From the NCBI RefSeq assembly GCF_028583425.1, contig NC_072790.1:63140052-63204051 (forward strand): a stretch of DNA of 64,000 nucleotides. The letters are read 5' to 3'. The position numbers were made by a program, and so were the translations under genes. The notes beneath the pieces are model-generated. The model was given only the letters and a program-made list of their open reading frames with translations, was not told the origin of the DNA and did not search any database. The DNA is from Eublepharis macularius (Eukaryota; Chordata; Lepidosauria; Squamata; Eublepharidae). Shown piece after piece: positions 1-11,213 of this stretch (positions are counted from its first letter, which is position 1; each line of letters starts with the position of its first letter).

Positions 1-99
1 CACTGAGGTGTAATATAAAACAGCATGGAGTGAATTCATTGAAATTCTCCCACAGAACTGTATGAAATGCAATAAGGGCAATGCATCCAGATAGGTATT

Positions 100-242
100 C
101 AACACTCCATCTTAATTTAATTTAATGTATTAGATTTATACTCCGCCCTCCCCACATCAGCGGGCTCAGGGCGGATAACAACACAATTCAAACTAAAAAT
201 TTTAAAATTCCTACACATCATCATTAAAATTACAACTATGCA

Positions 243-245
<3 letters not shown>
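100..245 (-). mobile_element. LINE 3' end, L2/CR1-like
   Basis: The plus strand reads a degraded copy of the widespread reptile LINE tail, with CCGCCCTCCCC followed by CAGGGCGG and then A/T-rich sequence. Read on the minus strand this is the '...CGCCCTGAGCCC...GGGCGGAGTATAAAT' type of 3' end. Only the end is present. The family assignment is from memory of such tails. Confidence 0.5.
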
Positions 246-305
<60 letters not shown>

Positions 306-308
306 TAT
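246..308. repeat. (TA)n microsatellite with short (CA)n flank
   Basis: About 25 uninterrupted TA units followed by ACACACACA. It sits directly next to the LINE 3' end, where microsatellites often grow from A/T-rich tails. Length is likely polymorphic. Confidence 0.95.
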
Positions 309-1954
309 AAAACAGAAAAAAGAGGCAGCACATAATTTAAATTAGGCATTCCATACAGCAGTTCTTCCCAAAACAAATATATGAAGTATAAAGGATGGAC
401 AACAGCATTTACATAGCAGGGCATATGGTTTAACCCCCCTCCTCTCTTGAATCTGTATACTTTTGAACTGGCTATATGGAATTTATGGGCGAAGGAACAA
501 CTCCTGTCTGGATACTGGAAACGTGTCCGTTTTTTGGTTGTGTGCGTATGGAAATTAACAGCACAATCCTGAAGCCTACCATGTTGCCAGCGCCTGTGTG
601 CTTGCATACCTGTGGCACCTCTCATCCTTTTTTTTTTCTTTTCACTTTTTAAAATTAAGAACTTTTCAGAACAAAAAGATAAAACTAGCCAAAGATTGAA
701 AGGAAGAAAAAAGAAAACAAAGAAAGAAGATGCAAAATATCTGAAAAAGAAGCGTCTCACCCTCCCAGCTGTGCACATAAGGGAAAGTGCTCCTCATCTG
801 TTCTGACTGCTTGGAGCTCTGATCCTGTGAGGGCGATAGTCAAGGGTTCGTGTGCCTGCCATCATGGGGCATTGCCAAAGCAAATACCCAGTCACCTCAG
901 CCCATGGCTGCACTCTCTCCTCTGCCTGGGAGGCCTCAGCTGAAGGGGTGTGAACAGAGCCCTGGCATGGGCTGCTAGGAGCCATCCCCCCTGAAACAGC
1001 TGCATTGAGTACGGCTCCCTGGGTGACTGCCTCTTTGGCAGGCATGGGATGTGCCCCCCCCTCACTGGCGGACCTCAACCACAGAGGACAGCCTTTGGGG
1101 GGGTGCCGGTGAGGGGAGAGGATAGACTGGTGTGAACAAGCAAGCCAGAGAAGCCGACTCCTCAGATACTTCTTACCTGTCATTGTGCCCTTGCCCCTCC
1201 CTGAGCCAGGACTTAGGAGCCAGGTATCCTATAAGGCAACTTGGGTGGTGGTTGTTAGTCACATTCTGTGAGTGCAAAGTACACCCCATTTTTTGCAAAC
1301 CTCCTCCTATGCACTCTTGCCCTTCCACTGTGTGTACTCTCTTCTGCCTCACACTCTAAGTCTCCATGGTAGAGGGCTCTCGGGCAGAGCCTTTAGCCGT
1401 GTCCCTACTTACCTGGGTTCATGGGTGCCCTGGCTGTAGGCTTTGTAGGATGGGTAGGGGACTAATTGGCTTTCAGGGAGGGGGCATGGCCACTGTGGGG
1501 GTGCAAGTGGATTGATCGCCATAGTAGTCAGCATCCTATGCTCTGCTCGGCTGTATGGGTGGGGACAGGCATGGGGGAGGAGGCGTGTTTTCCCCTACAA
1601 TGGGTGCTTGTGGGCTACATTGTCATTTTTTGTGGCGTGACTTTCCATTACTGAAGGGGGCGTTCCTGTGCTCAAAATGGCCTAGGGAATGGAATGCCCC
1701 CTGGCTCACCCCCCAGCCCTCCGGTGCAGGAACTTATGCCCGTTCACGCCTGCGTCCAGCTGCTGTAGCCAGGCACTGGTGGAAGACCTGTGTGGAACAG
1801 TGCTGGCTGCTGCACTGTCACTGGGGGGTTATGATGGTATAAGCCTGAGATATGCCAACATAACTCCTAGTCGGCTTCCAGAGCGCTTTTACTCCCACTG
1901 CCCCCCAGGATTGTGCTGTAAATGTACTAATATACCTATATATGAGTGATTTTA
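309..1954. other. no gene recognised
   Basis: Open frames on both strands are short and show no recognisable domain. 620-760 is A/T-rich and purine-biased. 820-1880 is more GC-rich, with CT- and G-rich patches suggestive of an old unclassified repeat. Nothing further can be supported. Confidence 0.6.
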
Positions 1955-2570
1955 TCTTATTCTATTTATTGAATTCAAGTTATATTCCGCTTTTCCCGCA
2001 AGCAGGCTCAAAGTGGATCATAGGTGTTAATAAATACAATAAAACATATTGTATAAATTATTTATTCATTTATTATTTCGATTTATAAACCACCCATCCT
2101 CAAGGGTTCTGGGCAGTGAACAACAGTTAAAATCAATAAAAACAAGAAAACAATTAGATTAAAACATATCAGTCAAAGTCTAAAACAGACATTCACGCCC
2201 ATATTACACATCACCAAACATTAAAACACATCCAGGGGGCAGGTTGCCAGCTACCAGATGACAACTATCTGGGGGGCAACTCCCCCCCCCGGTAGGGGGC
2301 TGGTTTTACAGCCTGCCCACCTCAATCCCATATGCCTGGTGGAACATCTCTGTGTTGCAGCCTTGGCAGAAAGATGATAAATCCAGCTGGACCCAGGTTT
2401 CCACAGACAGAGAGTTCCCAGATTGGAGCCAGGACTGAGAAAGTCCTGGCCCTGGTTGAGGCAAGGTGAACCTCCCTAGGGCCAGGGATCACCAGTAAAC
2501 GTCTATCTGTCAAACAGAGCACTTTCTGGGGAATGTATGGCGAGAGGCGGTTTTGGTACTTATATGTCGA
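1955..2570 (-). mobile_element. two adjacent LINE 3' ends (minus)
   Basis: Around 1962-2045 lies one LINE tail (ATATTCCGCTTTTCCCGC, then AGGCTCAAAGTGGAT). A second begins near 2056 (TTTATAAACCACCCATCC, then AAGGGTTCTGGGCAG). The second continues rightwards through sequence typical of a squamate LINE 3' UTR, to about 2570. No reverse-transcriptase coding sequence is present, so both are 5'-truncated copies. Confidence 0.5.
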
Positions 2571-3120
2571 ACCATATTGTGGATTTTTTAAATCTAACTT
2601 ATGTATTTTTAATTGATAAATTATATACTATTTTTAAAAAATCTATTCTCTCACATTTTTAGTTACACAACTTTTTCTTTTGTTCCAACCTCTTTGGTTA
2701 CCATTTGCAGGGCTGTTGTCTCCTTTTTTGTTGTGATATCAATTGCAGTAGTTTCCCCTTCCATTCCATGTAATGTATGTATGTATTACTCATAATAGGG
2801 ATGAATTTATTTGAGTGCTGTTGTTCCTCTTCCTTTCTTTGAGGAGTATGGCTTCTACCCTTTTGTTGTCAGCGTAAAAGATATATAACTAGTAGCAAGT
2901 TACTTGCAATAATCATCAGCTGTTATCTAGCTGGATACTACAACAAACTATGATTTGACTAAACAGTCAAGTAAGGGAAGGGATCAGATCACATGAGGGG
3001 GAGGTTATGAGTACATGAGCATGACGCCCATGTAATGTCATCTTTTTTCCTGATAAATTCTTAATTAATTGTGGGGAGCAGACAAGAAAACACTAAACAA
3101 TTTCTCTGTTTGGAAATTTA
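2571..3120. other. no gene recognised
   Basis: A/T-rich sequence without a convincing coding frame, RNA gene or named repeat. Confidence 0.6.
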
Positions 3121-3342
3121 GCTGTAGCATGCTGGTTAAGTGGCTGGGCTTCAAGTCAGCAGCACTCTGCTGGTTCTAATCTCACTACTGCTATGAATTC
3201 TGTAAGTGGCTTTGGGTAAGCCACTCCTCTCAGCCCCAGCTCCCCAGCTGTATTGTGGGGATAATAATAACATGGATTTTGTTCACCGCTCTACAGCACT
3301 ATCTGTTCCGAATGGTGGTATAGAAGCACTGTTGTTGTTGTC
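3121..3342 (+). mobile_element. tRNA-derived SINE
   Basis: A tRNA-like head (A-box-like GCTGGTTAAGTGGCTGG and B-box-like GGTTCTAATC, about 45 bp apart) is followed by a conserved body (GGGTAAGCCACTCCTCTCAG) and a tail ending in GTTGTTGTTG. This is the standard layout of a pol-III tRNA SINE. The family name is not assigned. Confidence 0.65.
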
Positions 3343-4482
3343 ATTTAGACCCATCAAAAAGTTCTGCCACTTTGAAAATGCAGGTTTCAATATGAAAATC
3401 ATAACCCAATTAGTAGAATTAAAATTCAATAACATTTAATTCACATTACCTATGAATCCTATAATGTTCTTGTTCCAGATGGGAATCTGAGGCTGGAAAA
3501 CAGTGATTTGCTTCATAGTAAGTATACAACTTACAACTCCAGCCTTTTAGATAAATTCCAAAATGTTTTTAATTTCATAATTAATTAGCATTTGCCACAT
3601 ATGAAAGACAGGTTAAACTAAGTTTCAAGACAGAACTGTTGTTTGCTCAGGAAAGCCTGCTAATAGTACCATTCCAGGATTCTGAATCGTTTGAACTGTT
3701 CCATCTTAGTGCTATGCCATTTTTCATTCCATTCATATTAGCAAAGCAGCTAGACTAGAAGCATTAGGTTCATATGTTAACAGTTATTTGGACTGTAAAG
3801 GTAAATTTAATTAAGATATCCATAATATAATGTAATAAAATGTCAAAAGAGATTAGGGGTGCAGCCCTTCAAGGGTCAGTGATAAATGAAAGAGACAGGA
3901 TTTGGCAGAGAGAAGCACTGCTCAGCGTTGTACTTGGAAGGATATTATGCACTTTTTCATATATGGGTGAGGCTCCTTTTAAATAATGTTTTCATTTGGC
4001 CCATCCTACAAACAACAAAAAAAAAGAAGCATTAGACTACAGTATGAATTACAAGTTTTGTAAATGTACTGTTGTTATGATTACAAAGAAACAAACTTTT
4101 AATGCAAATATATATCTTCTCATGAACTTTCATAGACAAAAACTTAGTTCATCACTATCTCTGATGGTAAGCTGGCTGGCCCTAGAGTTGCTAGACATGG
4201 CCTGATAACCTGATTGGAGGAAGAAAGACATGGGGGGCGGGATGCTGTTGGTAATGGCATGAAAGACCCAGAAGTGAGGTCACCCCTTTCTAGGAATTGC
4301 TGGAAAGTCTGGTAAACAATAGAGTTTCTGGAAATTCCTAGAGAGGCCTGATGTCACTTTTGGGGGGTTTCCAGAAGCGACATCATGCTGTTGCCTCACA
4401 GTGTTTTTTAAAAATTATTTTTCTCCTATTGGCCACATCAGCAGCAACAGGAAACAAGAGCTGGGGCAGAGAATTTCTTGCC
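3343..4482. other. no gene; unclassified repeat debris near 4200-4480
   Basis: 3343-4200 is A/T-rich without coding signal. 4200-4480 contains GGAAGTGACATCA-like and inverted-looking patches suggesting an old MITE, but its ends could not be defined. Confidence 0.5.
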
Positions 4483-4496
4483 CCATGTGGTGGTTT
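4483..4496. repeat. 14-bp target-site duplication (left)
   Basis: CCATGTGGTGGTTT recurs exactly at 5891-5904 and brackets the palindromic insertion 4497-5890. Confidence 0.85.
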
Positions 4497-5890
4497 AGGG
4501 AACAACAAACCAGGGCTCAAAACAGTCAAGACCAAAGTATAATTCAATTTTACGTATTATAAAGTTCAAAAGTGCTACAATTTCATATATACATACAAGG
4601 AATTATACAATACAATTCAAAGGTGCATAAATACAGCGTCCAATTATTAATAAATGTAGGAACAATACAAATCTTCAGTTGTCCGGAAAAAGTCCAACAA
4701 TTAAAGTGCAAATGCTACAATTTATAAAGAGAAATCGGTAGGTGGGGGATTGTGCCAAAGAGATTATACAATAACAGTCCATGAAGTCAAATATATACAG
4801 AAAAAACGCCGACGGGGATTTGCAGGCAAATATCATTAACCCGTTTCGTGAGTACCACTCCTCACTTCCTCCTGGGCGTAAAACATTTCGGACTGGACAT
4901 AAGTATGTAGTAAGCACAAAAACAAACTCTCCCACCGTTCCTCCAAAAGCGTAATTCACGGACATGTGACAAAGAGAAGGACCACTGCTATATATCCACA
5001 ACAGGGAGGGGCCAAAAAAAATGCAATGGAGGATCCTTGCAAAGGTCCCAAAACTTACAAAAAACACGAGAAATCAATCTCCGAATTTAAGCCATTTGGT
5101 GACAAGGAGTTTAAACAGAAAATCCATTTAGATTCCAAACGTAACAGCCATTTCGTCTGATCCAAAGCAAAAGGGCCCTTTTGCTTTGGATCAGACGAAA
5201 TGGCTGTTACGTTTGGAATCTAAATGGATTTTCTGTTTAAACTCCTTGTCACCAAATGGCTTAAATTTGGAGATTGATTTCTCGTGTTTTTTGTAAGTTT
5301 TGGGACCTTTGCAAGGATCCTCCATTGCATTTTTTTGGCCCCTCCCTGTTGTGGATATATAGCAGTGGTCCTTCTCTTTGTCACATGTCCGTGAATTACG
5401 CTTTTGGAGGAACGGTGGGAGAGTTTGTTTTTGTGCTTACTACATACTTATGTCCAGTCCGAAATGTTTTACGCCCAGGAGGAAGTGAGGAGTGGTACTC
5501 ACGAAACGGGTTAATGATATTTGCCTGCAAATCCCCGTCGGCGTTTTTTCTGTATATATTTGACTTCATGGACTGTTATTGTATAATCTCTTTGGCACAA
5601 TCCCCCACCTACCGATTTCTCTTTATAAATTGTAGCATTTGCACTTTAATTGTTGGACTTTTTCCGGACAACTGAAGATTTGTATTGTTCCTACATTTAT
5701 TAATAATTGGACGCTGTATTTATGCACCTTTGAATTGTATTGTATAATTCCTTGTATGTATATATGAAATTGTAGCACTTTTGAACTTTATAATACGTAA
5801 AATTGAATTATACTTTGGTCTTGACTGTTTTGAGCCCTGGTTTGTTGTTCCCTATATCTGTGGACCGGGGTTGCCCTTAGTAGCTTTGGA
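4497..5890 (+). mobile_element. head-to-head Penelope-like retroelement insertion (palindrome I)
   Basis: Two arms of about 679 bp (4497-5175 and 5176-5853) are inverted copies meeting with no spacer at AAGGG|CCCTT. By eye they differ at only about two positions. A 37-bp single-copy tail (5854-5890) follows the right arm, and 14-bp target duplications flank the whole. Each arm carries a GTGAG...CTCAC hairpin followed by GAAAC (right arm 5485-5507), like stem II and the GAAA box of a hammerhead. Head-to-head arrangement, a one-sided tail, a variable target duplication and hammerhead cores are known for Penelope-like elements; the assignment here is inference. The 130-residue frame present in both arms matches no protein I know. 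Confidence 0.55.
5854..5890 (+). repeat. one-sided 37-bp tail of palindrome I
   Basis: Present only after the right arm. It shares an ordered set of blocks (ATAT, ACCGGG, TTGCC, TTTG) with the reverse complement of the one-sided tail of the insertion at 21618-22288. Confidence 0.6.
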
Positions 5891-5904
5891 CCATGTGGTG
5901 GTTT
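5891..5904. repeat. 14-bp target-site duplication (right)
   Basis: Exact copy of 4483-4496. Confidence 0.85.
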
Positions 5905-7095
5905 GGCAGCTCTGGCTGACTCCTTCATGGATGATCAAAGCTGCACAATGGGGACACCCACAGTTATAGTAGGGGTATATCTATAAAGTTGTAAATTAAC
6001 CAAAAGAAAAATGCCTGAAAACATGTCTGTTGAGGACTATATTTGCCCCAGAAGGAATGCAGTTTTGAGATAGCTGAGGTGCATAGAAAAAGTAATACAC
6101 TGAGGAAAATCAGCCCAATCAAGTCTGTGAGAATTTAAATAATTCTGGAAGGATAGATTGGGGTAGGCTTTTCAAAGTTTTCAAAACATCTTTCAAACCT
6201 TTCAAACTGTTTTCCCCTCCTTTAATTCTTTGAAGACCTGCAATGGTCAAGCACCTGGTCTGTGTGTCAATCACAAAAGCCTCAAACACGGGAACTACAT
6301 GAGACAAATCACGTGAGATTGAACTAATGAACAAACTTACACATGGTTTCCCATTAGCCTTCTGTGCGCTCACTCATGCAGTCACATACCTTTCAATTCC
6401 CTGGACAGAGGGGCGTGAGTTTTATCCCAGGTCCTCTGAGATGGAGAGGGAAAGGGGGATTGAATCCCATGTTGCACCTCACCTTTGCTTATTTGGATAG
6501 GAAGTGTAGAATGGCTGGCTCAATCCTCCAGGCATAGCCATGCTGGGGCTGCTTTGTGGGAGGACTGCACAGCGGGTGGACTGGCTAGGCACCAGGGCTC
6601 GCAGCTCTCCACCTGCTCACTCACTTGTTAGTCTCTCCACTAACACAACCTGCAGCCTGACAACATGACAAAGGAATGTACACATAGCCCTCTACCCATT
6701 TGGTACATCCAATGTGTTCCCTATTGCCACACTTTCCCTGTGCGTGCTGAGGAATCTCTAGCAACATGAGAACAAAGAAGGGCTGTACAAGTGCAAGATG
6801 ATTTATTAGAAATAGATAGGAAAATGTTGCACACTCATACACCAGACAGCATGAGCATTAGAGAGCTTTGTATTGTACAGAAGTGAGCTCAGTCCTAGCC
6901 ACTTAAAATGATGACAGGGCATTCAGGCCCCCAGGGACAAGATTTTAAGCAGATAACAGGGAAGAAATGCAGTCTGATCAGGAATGCATTGCACACCCCA
7001 ACCAGCAACAGCCCAAAACATACCTGTGGGACAAGTGATTCTGTCATAACAATTCCTCTTGGTGCACAAATATGTACATCTCTCTCAATGACTAA
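5905..7095. other. no gene recognised
   Basis: Short unrelated open frames only. No SINE or LINE signature was recognised in this stretch. Confidence 0.6.
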
Positions 7096-7171
7096 CAGTG
7101 AAATTCTAAGGAGGGTTACTCCAATCTAAGCCCATTGAAAGACTGGAGTGACTCTGCTTAGGATTTCACTG
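7096..7171. mobile_element. palindromic MITE, copy 1 (short)
   Basis: Begins CAGTGAAATTCTAAG and ends CTTAGGATTTCACTG, so the whole unit folds on itself. It is flanked by TAA on both sides, fitting a 3-bp TWA duplication of PIF/Harbinger-type MITEs. Related copies lie at 10588, 12251, 18968, 23183 and 62787. Confidence 0.7.
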
Positions 7172-7358
7172 TAAAAACAGTGCAGTATCAAGACCTGCCC
7201 TTCTGCACCTAAACTTATTCCACTTCATCCTTCTGTTTTTATCAAACGCACAGGAAATCATTTCTATGAGCAATTCTGTTCTGTTCTATAATGTGTATGA
7301 TATGCTTTTGATGGGGAACAATGGTCTTTAATGAGCAGTGAGCTGCAACATGAAGCCT

Positions 7359-7472
7359 GATTGATTGATTGATTGATTGTCCACCTTTCTCACTGAAACT
7401 CAAGGTGGATTACAAAATATGATAAAAACAATTCAATCAAACAGCAAAAATGTCTGAGGTTAGGATTTCAGA
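7359..7472 (-). mobile_element. (ATTG)n tract and LINE 3' end
   Basis: A GATT repeat (7359-7380) abuts GTCCACCTTTCTCACTGAAACTCAAGGTGGATTAC, read as a minus-strand LINE tail of the same type as at 18530-18790. Confidence 0.55.
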
Positions 7473-7606
7473 ACTGAATCAGACAGTAGGTGATGTGAAA
7501 GACCTTTATCAGAGACCCTGGAGAGGCTCTGCCAGTCAGAGGAGACAAGACTGGTCTCGGCTGACAAGTGGTCTGGATCAGGATAAAGCAGCTTCATGTG
7601 CTGAAG
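7473..7606 (+). mobile_element. tRNA-SINE body, head missing
   Basis: Contains AGTAGGTGATGTGAAAGACC, AGAGACCCTGGAGAGGC and AAAGCAGCTTCATGTG in the order found in the SINE copies at 12802 (minus), 40411 and 49828. The tRNA-like head is absent. Confidence 0.6.
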
Positions 7607-8189
7607 AATGATCTCACCCAGGTTGAGCACTTTGAGCTATTTCCATGGCCAAATTAAAACAGTGCTGCTAACGCAAGGAATAGGACCTCATCCAGCCCAA
7701 AGGAGCAGAAGAGAAATGAGGATATCAAAATCCAGAAGGAAGGTGCTGAAAAAGGTGTTGATCTAATGGAAAATCAGATGCACTCTGTTTGCTCTAAATA
7801 TCTGAAATGTACCCTGAGTTCCTAACCAAGAGGCTGAGATTGATATTCCCATGCCTGGTGATGGTTGTGGGGTTTTTGAAACGTGTTGATATCAGAGCTC
7901 TTGTTTGGCTTGGAGATGAGGACTGTTGGCCTGTTCTTTGGTTTGCTCCTGTAGAACCTGCTTAACCTCTACATTTGTAAATAAATGGCTCATTAGTCAT
8001 CATTACTTCTCTTTCTGCCTATGGGGACTCCATATCGTTTCTTCTGCAAGTCTGCTACATAACCTCTATGGCTACTTTTCAAACAAAAACACCAACAAAT
8101 TATCATGATGATTCGCACACGTCCAGCGTCATATCTGGCTTTCTCTCACTTCCATACAAAATGAGAAAAAGGGGAACTTTATTGATAAG
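7607..8189. other. no gene recognised
   Basis: Mixed-composition sequence with no supported feature. Confidence 0.6.
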
Positions 8190-8457
8190 CTGCAGTATTG
8201 CAGCCCAAACTCTGCTCACGACCTGAGTTCGATCCTGGCAGAAGCCGGGTTCAGGTAGTTGGTTCAAGGTTGACAGCCTTCCATCCATCCGAGGTCGGTA
8301 AAATGAGTACCCAGTTTCCTGGGGGTAAAGTGTAGATGACTGGGGAAGGCAATGGCAAACTACCCCATAACAAAAAGAAAACATTGTGATGTGACATCCC
8401 CACCATGGATCAGTAATGACTCAATGCTTGTACAGGGGACTACCTTTACCTTTACCT
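8190..8457 (+). mobile_element. tRNA-derived SINE, second family
   Basis: A tRNA-like head with a B-box-like GAGTTCGATCCTGG is followed by the conserved body GTCGGTAAAATGAGTACCCA, GGGGAAGGCAATGGCAAAC, and an end CTTTACCTTTACC. This layout is common in squamate genomes. Confidence 0.7.
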
Positions 8458-8506
8458 ATGTATATGCGCACAGAGTATGAGGTGTTGGAATATATATGTT
8501 GCAAGG

Positions 8507-9381
8507 GGCAAATCCACATTACTCATTCTAAGTCGCATGTTCCCCGCATTCCCCACGCAATCCCGAGTGCCGGTCACATTACCTCATTAAACAGACGCAT
8601 TTCATTCGCATTTCTCCCGAATATGTGGTCACAGGTTTTCAGCGGGAGTTTCACGGTGGCCATGAATGGGCCAATGCGCAATTTACGCAGTTTTTTTAAA
8701 AACCACCCCCCTTCCTATCTCTCCAGCCGTTCCGAGAGTTCCTGTTGGCTGATTCAACTTGCAAGTGCTCCGTAGTCTGCAAAAGACTGTTTTTGACTTC
8801 ATAGCATTGGATTTATTGATTATGCTGTTTCTGAATCAAATCTGGTAGTTTGAAAAATCATTTTGGGGTGAATCCATCCTCAGAACGGACTCGTGAAACT
8901 TTCTTTTTAACTGTTTTTTATTTTTTTTATTTTATATTACTGTAATATCGAAATTACAAAATATCAAAATAATGACACTCCAAGGAAGTGAAACTTCAGT
9001 AAAATTCAGGTACTGAACTGTCCTGCATAGGAAATGTCCACGAAAGCTTCCCACATGCTTCCAAATTTCCAAAAAAGAAACGGGAGAGAGCCATCAGTGC
9101 TGTCAGTGGGGGAAAGAGAGGCATCATTATCTTCAATGATGTTTCTTTATAAGGCAAGATCGAAATAACGGAAAAGTGCGCTAAAATTTTTTTTAAAAAA
9201 TGGGCGGGAGAAAAAGGTCCCGCCCCAAAAAAGCGGTTTTCGAGCGGCCGTGTGACCAGAGGGACGCGCGAGAAAGATGGATTGGAAGCAGGAATGTGAA
9301 CGAGGAGGAAAAAATCACGGATTGGAGGCAAACGGAAGATATCCGATAAACATGCGGGTAATGGGTGAATGTGGATTTGAC
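8507..9381 (+). mobile_element. 875-bp non-autonomous TIR element, copy 1
   Basis: Ends are inverted: GGCAAATCCACATT at the left and AATGTGGATTTGAC at the right. CAAGG flanks both sides (8502-8506 and 9382-9386), a 5-bp target duplication. The interior has no convincing protein frame and includes A/T-rich and GCGC-containing parts. A second copy in opposite orientation lies at 51199-60065, interrupted by an LTR element. This copy gives the uninterrupted site (CAGGT at 8632-8636), proving what the other copy looked like before that insertion. The superfamily is not assigned. Confidence 0.75.
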
Positions 9382-9386
9382 CAAGG

Positions 9387-10587
9387 TCTGACATTCAGTC
9401 ATTATGGGGTTAACGTGTTTACCTACCATGCTATTGTTTAGATTGACCTGGAAGAGGACCTGGCACAGAGCCAATAAATAGCCTGGAAGCCAGGGAAACT
9501 AAGATGTTTGTAAACTGTTATTGGTCAATAGGTCAGGTGATTTTCTTTCAGAGTCAAGAAGACAGAGGAAGAATCTTCATCTTGCAATTATCTCTTTGTA
9601 CTCGTCATAGTCAGCAAAGATGTAGCTCTAACGTTTTATTGTTTTGTAGCAATCCTGTGTACCTTTGTCCTTTAGAAGTAATTGATTTTAAAAGCAAACT
9701 GATGTTTTGACTCTCTGTTGATCCAAGATCCATTGCACCTCTGATTTTAAGCTATTTTTAACCCTTTTCTCCCAACATGAGGCTGGAAAGCTCATCAGCT
9801 GTTATGCACTAGTGGCTCATTCCAAGACATAGACAAAGGCTCCCTCCCCCTGCATTAAAGGGAATTCTGTTTAGAGTGTCATCTCTGCTTAGCAATGTAT
9901 GTTAGAGCAACAGCAAACAGGAGTAGGACTCAGCTTGGTGGATTCTACCTGTCCACTGAACAAAGTTCCTCCGTTGGAGGAACAACCTCTTAAATTGGGC
10001 TGGTGGAAGGCTCCCTGTAGGATGCTTGGATCCACCCCAGAGGCTGAAAGGCCAGAGGGAGGTTGGGTTGTGCTGTGTGGGAGGCCAGGTGGGAAGAAAT
10101 GGGAGATGGTTTTTGAGGCCTTCTGATGCACCAGATATCTGGCCATCCTGTGAATCTTACCCTGAATTTTTTATCATTTGAGGAAGAAGGAGCACAGATT
10201 GTTTTGACCCCTTTGGGGACTGAAATAATTATTTAAATTTTTAGTTAAAATAATCTTATTTTGGAAATAGCCAGAGCATACAGTTACTAGAAAACAGGAC
10301 TTATTTGTTGGTCTGTGCCAACCCAAATCAACAAGAAACTTCTGTGTTTAAAATGATTTGTTTTACCCTTGTCTGTGTTGCATTATTTATTCATTACATG
10401 TTTATCCGTCTCTTCCTGCAAAAAGCTCAGGGTGGCTTACATGGTTTTCTCCTCCTTTGTTTTACCTACACAACAGCCCTGTAAAGCAGGCTATCCTGAT
10501 AGTTAGTGACCAGTCCATGACTGAGGTGAGATTTATACCCAGGTCTCCATATGCTCTTCTAAATCCATTGGAGATGGGTGTCAGAGG
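9387..10587. other. no gene recognised; LINE-tail scrap near 10385-10445
   Basis: Short frames only. Near 10385-10445, TTTATCCGTCTCTTCCTGC with AAGCTCAGGGTGGC resembles a degraded minus-strand LINE tail. Nothing else is supported. Confidence 0.5.
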
Positions 10588-10675
10588 CAGAGCAATCCTA
10601 AGAAGAGTTACTCCAGTCTAAGCCCATTGAAATCAGTTGGCTTAGACTTGTGTAACTCTTCTTAGGATTGCACTG
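10588..10675. mobile_element. palindromic MITE, copy 2
   Basis: GCAATCCTAAGAAGAGTTAC at the left and its inverted match (TAACTCTTCTTAGGATTGCACTG) at the right form a near-perfect 88-bp palindrome around GCCCATTGAAATCAGTTGGC. Confidence 0.75.
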
Positions 10676-11213
10676 TTTGAGTGTTTATCCATTGGGATGT
10701 TGCTTGGGGAAAAGACTGAAAACAAAATGGGATTTGCTTTTCTGAATTTGTAAATATTCTGGTATATTTAAAATTTACATAATTACATAAAAGATCAGTT
10801 AGAGTCGAATGTAAAACAGTGCCAGGTGTGGGAAAATGCTAAAAGATGAGTTCATAATAATTGTTTGCTAGTATCAACATGTTTCCCATTCAGGAAAGAC
10901 CCTGCCTTTCTTCTATCAACCTCACCCATCTTTTTGTTGTAAATGAGTACAATGTAAAATTTCAGTATATTCCTGCTTGATCCAGTGTGAACAGACATGT
11001 CATCAAGGTTCCTAGACATAGGGCACTCAGTTACTAGTTTGTACTTGCTATGAATACAGTCAGTCATGGCACATGGCTTTTTGTGCTTTGGAAATTTGTA
11101 CTGGCTACAAACCTACCCGCTATCTTGTGCACGATAGTGAAACAGACTTGGCCTTACAACAGTTGGGTTCTTCTTTTAAGCCACTGTCATATATGTCTGT
11201 CTGCATATCTGCC
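10676..11213. other. no gene recognised
   Basis: A/T-rich sequence without supported feature. Confidence 0.6.

Noticed and set aside
4675-5675. Matching 130-133 codon frames on opposite strands
   Set aside because: They are the same non-coding arm read in two orientations of a palindrome; the protein matches nothing I know.
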